From contig MU385856.1 of NCBI GenBank assembly GCA_022497145.1, forward strand, positions 124,001-188,000: a DNA stretch of 64,000 bases, given 5' to 3'. Position numbers and translations under genes: made by a program. Origin of the DNA: Rostrohypoxylon terebratum. Taxonomy: Eukaryota > Ascomycota > Sordariomycetes > Xylariales > Hypoxylaceae. The notes under the pieces are model-generated. The model saw only the letters and a list, made by a program, of their open reading frames with translations, did not search any database and was not told where the DNA came from. This document shows, piece after piece, positions 59,992 to 64,000 of the stretch. Every line of letters begins with the position of its first letter. Position 1 is the first letter of the stretch.

Positions 59992-62558
59992 ACTTATTTG
60001 CTTTAAAGCCGGATCTACCAGAAATGATTGAGGTAAGATAATTCTTGAACTTCGGCGCGGATTTGACGATATCTATTATGGGCGACGTTCGGTTACGAGA
60101 AGGCATGACGAGATTTATGGCGACACACATTCGGAAGGGGTTTATGACTTTATTTTTTATTTATTTATGGGTTACGACCATTTTACTTAATGTTTGATAT
60201 TATTTACAAAAGGAAAGGAAAGCAAAGGAATAGCGAGGATTGGCTGATCTCTCGGTTATGTTGATCTGGAAAATTTAATCTTCTTGTATATAAATTTTTG
60301 TCGAATCTTTTACAAGGCTACTTAATTAAGACAACCTTTCGCCAGATTCGTTTCCAAATATCACTCAACGTGATCGGTTCGCCATTCGTTGCTGTTACTA
60401 GCTCGTTGTTGCCTCCTCATCTAGGTAATTACACCAGAGGCAACTCAAGCGAACCTATCTTGTAATCATACCCTTAGCATGTACGATCTACTATTTTAGT
60501 CGCAGTTGGTGCCCTGCAGAAAGTCGTAAAGCTAGGTAGCTGGTAGGTACCTAGAATCCTAGATGGATGCGCTGTCTCCATGCACTAGCCCTAACTCCCG
60601 GGTTCAGCTGAATGTCTTCGACTCCTCCAACTCCTCACCATTTACCCCCTGCAATATTCCGCACCTCTAAGAATTACTGCGTCATAGATAGAGAAAGACC
60701 CTCAAGAATACGAGCCTTCTATAATCGAGCACTATTAATTTGGTCGAATGTGTTACTAACAACATGTAAAAAAAATTTAAGCGACTCCTTAGGATTCTTC
60801 TCGTTAGTTCAGGGAACGTGTTCCTGTCGGTGTGAAAACGGTGGGACGGCACCAACAACCACTCGAACCAGCACATACTCCGCGGCAAGCCCTATGGCCT
60901 CTGAACCATATTATCGGGAGGCCTTCTCCGGAGTTATGTAAGAGGGGCGTTAGGGCTGATGTATGTTTCACTGAAACAAACAATCCTTATAAGGATAAAA
61001 CAATACGTAGTAAAAAAAGGGAGGATGTTCAATCTTAGGTCTAAGACACTTCGAGGCTCTTCACTTGAAAAATTTCCTGTGTACATCCCTCTTTAGTAAT
61101 TCACAATTTTACCTACCTAGGTCCTATGTATATGTGTATAGCCTATGCCGACTATGCTCTCGTGGCTTGCGGGATCTACCGACGAGCTAAGGAGTAGCGT
61201 CATCTCTAGCTCAGTTACCAGCTTTTGCCTCTAAACTAGAGCGTGTTTTAGCATAGGTATACGTCGTAACTTGTGATGCTTCTTCATTAGCAAAACGGTC
61301 AGCTCCCCTATGAACAGGCTCTACGTCGAATTCACACATTGCTGGTGGTTGGTGTCCGCCGCAATGGCAGTGACACCTATGCGAACCGACCATCCCGTCG
61401 GATATATGGGAGAGACATTTTTGCGAGATAGCCGAGATTGTAATATGTGAATACACACTTCTCACGCGGAAACGTACATACGTATTAAATTAAACTCCGC
61501 ATCCCCGGAGTTATGTGTCATAAGGAGGCAAACGGCGTCGAGACATGGGAAAGCCATCTTATTCCCACATCAGGGGGATGGCCTGTCTCGGGCAGAAAAA
61601 CCGCATTTAGCAACTACCTACCTACCTACATCCTACGTAAAAGAAACCTCTCGAGCCCATCTGAGCACATAGGTAGTAGAACATATAATAGGGCTGTTAT
61701 TCGGTGCAGAAAAACAAAACATTGCTTATCCCGTAAGCAAGCCACACGGGCCAAGAAAGCTGACATGCAGAGATTCCCCAGCCTCCTACATCACCGCTAC
61801 TACCATGTAGGTGAGATATTAATCTAAAAGGGGATGTGTGATATCGCCACATCTAGATTCGAGAGGTTGGGCAAAAAAAAAGTCCCGCTGCTGACGGTGA
61901 TACCCCCTCCCCTCTTTTGTGGCTTTGTGGCTAAACATTGCGAACTGTGCAGGATCAAAACAAGATTTGTTGACTCTAAAGGACGACATCGTATGCTGTA
62001 CATCTCGCATCCTTGGGTAAGTTGTATTCGTTGAAGGATAGAAACTCCATCCATCGAAAACACAGCCGGAGACGTTACTTGGCAATTGACTACTTACGTG
62101 ATACCTACCTATTATATGGCACGACGGATCCGCATATACCCTGGTAGACTAGAGGCCAATTGAGCACCGATTTCGACAAGTTGAATGGCATATTATTGTA
62201 CCAACGTCAATCTTACTTAGTCATCCCGTCGTGAGATCTAGCAAAAACACACCCCACACATGAATCGAGGTTCTTGGTGGCTGTGGCAACCAGTTACGCC
62301 GCCTGGACTATGCATGCGTAAACACGTGCCTCCCTAACACCACTCCCCCCCCCTCCCCCTAACAAAGCCGGTGTCCCCTAGTTGATACACGAATTGAAGA
62401 GTCGAATGTACTCGCAGAACACATACAACATGAAGCCTTTTTCGTTCCCCGCCCACGGAACAGTTCCAGCCTTTCCTATACCAGGGTTATTGTGTCCCGA
62501 CCTTTTCGCCCATAAGGAAATGTTCTACTTATTTTTTCAAGACCGAGTAGGATGACTC
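59992..62558. other. Convergent intergenic region, about 2.6 kb
   Basis: The flanking GPI gene (plus) and gelsolin gene (minus) converge here, so it should hold two 3' UTRs. The first part is T-rich (tttattttttatttattt near 60150). Motif copies occur at 61110-61128 and near 61615-61635. Frames of 60-109 codons give no recognisable product. Confidence 0.55.
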
Positions 62559-64000
62559 CTAATCATCCAGCGCCTGCAGTGCTTGGTTGAGTGGCACGAC
62601 TCGTAGACTACGACCTCTTTTGAGACCCGTGCTCGCGTTTGTGATCGTAGGACTGTCGACATCACGCCACTTGCGGAAAACGCTCTTCATATCCCGAGGG
62701 ATACCCTCGAGTACGACCGTCGAGAATGGGACAAATGGTCGGTCCTCCATTCCCGCCGCGAGGATTCCGTACTCTTGAGCGAATTCCAACGCATTATGAA
62801 ATGAGGCATACTGGGACTGAGCTCGAGATCCTACGATAATGTACAACTCGAAAAAGGCATCGAGTACGTAAATGTTCTTGGGCAGTAGGTCCCTTTGTGA
62901 GAAAGGGGCTATCTCAACGATCTGCGGGGTAAGAAATATTAGTACATGTCTTCGTAACGAAAGAAGCTGCGTGTGAAACTTACTTGCTGCTTGGAGGCTG
63001 CATCCGATCGGAATAGCCTGCAGCAGTATTTATCGTAGTTCGGTTTGAGACGCCAATGGTCGGCTGACACAGCCGTGGAGCTGGATTTAAAAAGGTTCCA
63101 GAAAGATTCTGGTTCGCGACCATCTTCCACTTCTTCTAGCTCGCCCGATAACGCAAAGTCCATTCCTATAAGACGCGCGCAACTTAGCTCGTCAACCCCG
63201 CTACCCTTGCCCTTCCACAAGTAACATTTACCAGCTGTCGTCACAACATAAGGAAACCCAGAACAGAGAACTGCAGGAGTAAAGTCAACTTCGTCGAAGA
63301 CGATGTGACCGTGATACCGCCGTCCGCAGAGCATGTGCGGAGCTAGAGAATCAAACTTGTTCCCCGAGCCGCGCTGGACAATTACTATACCACCCAACGC
63401 TTGGAGAAACTCGGGTGCCTCTTTACCCTGTTGGAGCTTTACTAGTTTCCCACCTAGGGCCTTTGCTTCCCGAGAGAGAAACGTTGACGCGTCCTCGACA
63501 GTGGAATGAGGGACATCATCACCCGCCCAAAAGTAGACCTCCGTCACCTTCTTTCCTGATTCATCCTTGAAAGTGTGAGAACAGATGTACATTTCACGCT
63601 CGAATAGCGTTCGTTCGTGATGGGTGGGAACCGGCAGCTTTTTGCCGTCGGCCGAGAATTGATACAATTGTGCGCTTAGTGTCTGAATTCTAGATGCTAC
63701 ATTCGGTCGACGCATTAGTAACTCAGCAGCGTCCACGTTATAATCTTTTCGGGTGCGATCAGAGCCGAAAAAATCACCAAGGAGAGTAGAAGCATCATGA
63801 GATTGTTTGGTGGGTGAGCGTACAGGCGATGATGTTTCGTGAGGCGGTGACTTTGGCCTAGGGATAGATATAGGTTGAGGAACCTGTTGAGGCTCAGTAG
63901 GTAATGGGCGACTAGAAGATGAAGAAGATGATGATGGTGCTGTTGGATTAGTAGCCGCTGGGACGGTAGGTAGAGGTCGTGCACCTAAAGGCTTAGCGGT
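62559..64000 (-). CDS. Gelsolin-repeat protein, 5' part beyond the window
   Basis: C-terminal part of a fungal protein with gelsolin/villin-type repeats, of the kind that often carries an N-terminal DUF4045 region (not visible here). Such repeats bind actin and calcium in severin and gelsolin; actin binding in this fungal group is inference. The last two exons are from beyond 64000 to 62984, and 62921-62559; the intron is gtaagt...cgcag, phase 0. The visible part starts with a Pro/Ser-rich linker (including a run of eight Ser), then TLLGDFFG, a first repeat with VYFWAGDDVP, a second with KCYLWKGKGS and SFWNLFKS, and a third across the splice junction with YVLDAFFELYIIVG. It ends LQALDD then stop. 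The true start lies to the right of the window. Confidence 0.85.

Overview
The window reads as nuclear DNA of a filamentous ascomycete (Pezizomycotina, most likely a Sordariomycete). The reasons are short GT-AG introns of about 50-130 bases with CTAAC/CTGAC-type branch sites, no operons, pyrimidine-rich leaders, and filamentous-fungal gene types: a fused MoaA-MoaC molybdopterin gene, a fatty alcohol oxidase, a gelsolin-domain protein of the type seen in filamentous fungi, and a Thr/Ser-rich GPI protein. The species cannot be fixed from the sequence. One 10-base N gap is flanked by very long G and C homopolymers near 56.8-57.0 kb.

Twelve protein genes can be supported; most exon structures had to be worked out by splicing. 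From left to right: the 3'-truncated gene of a two-RRM RNA-binding protein (minus, 1-1426); the WD-repeat spindle-pole protein Wdr8/WRAP73 (minus, 3233-4985); across a divergent ~850-base promoter, cnxABC (plus, 5837-7996), which makes cyclic pyranopterin monophosphate for molybdenum cofactor; a FYVE zinc-finger protein (plus, 12020-12988); an ELO-family fatty acid elongase (minus, 18617-20112); a six-exon long-chain fatty alcohol oxidase (plus, 23381-26012); a proline-rich protein of unknown function (minus, 32069-33097); an F-box/leucine-rich-repeat protein ending in a CaaX box (plus, 45504-47510); a GNAT-like acetyltransferase with a long disordered N-terminus (minus, 48547-50488); a coiled-coil protein with an NFKBIL1-like tail (plus, 54576-55610); a GPI-anchored Thr/Ser-rich wall protein (plus, 58721-59991); and the C-terminal half of a gelsolin-repeat protein (minus, 62559 to beyond the right edge).

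The genes sit as islands in long non-coding tracts, the largest about 12.4 kb (33.1-45.5 kb). These tracts carry microsatellites, an AT-rich stretch around 40.8-43.1 kb, and many copies of a short palindromic motif built from CCTAGG and TACCTA. I saw no intact transposon, rRNA, convincing tRNA or CRISPR array, and no secondary-metabolite cluster. Lipid functions (elongase, fatty alcohol oxidase, FYVE) occur in the middle, but they are far apart and nothing shows that they work as a cluster.

The most interesting observations are: (1) retaining the single cnxABC intron would end the MoaA half in Gly-Gly-stop, the C-terminal motif needed by free-standing MoaA/MOCS1A, so one gene could make both a fused and an active MoaA form; (2) the F-box/LRR protein ends in Cys-Ala-Val-Met, a predicted farnesylation signal; (3) a dispersed palindromic motif fills the non-coding DNA and even contains the cnxABC stop codon; (4) two 56-residue repeats in the GPI protein show 12 synonymous and no replacement changes across a 20-codon core.
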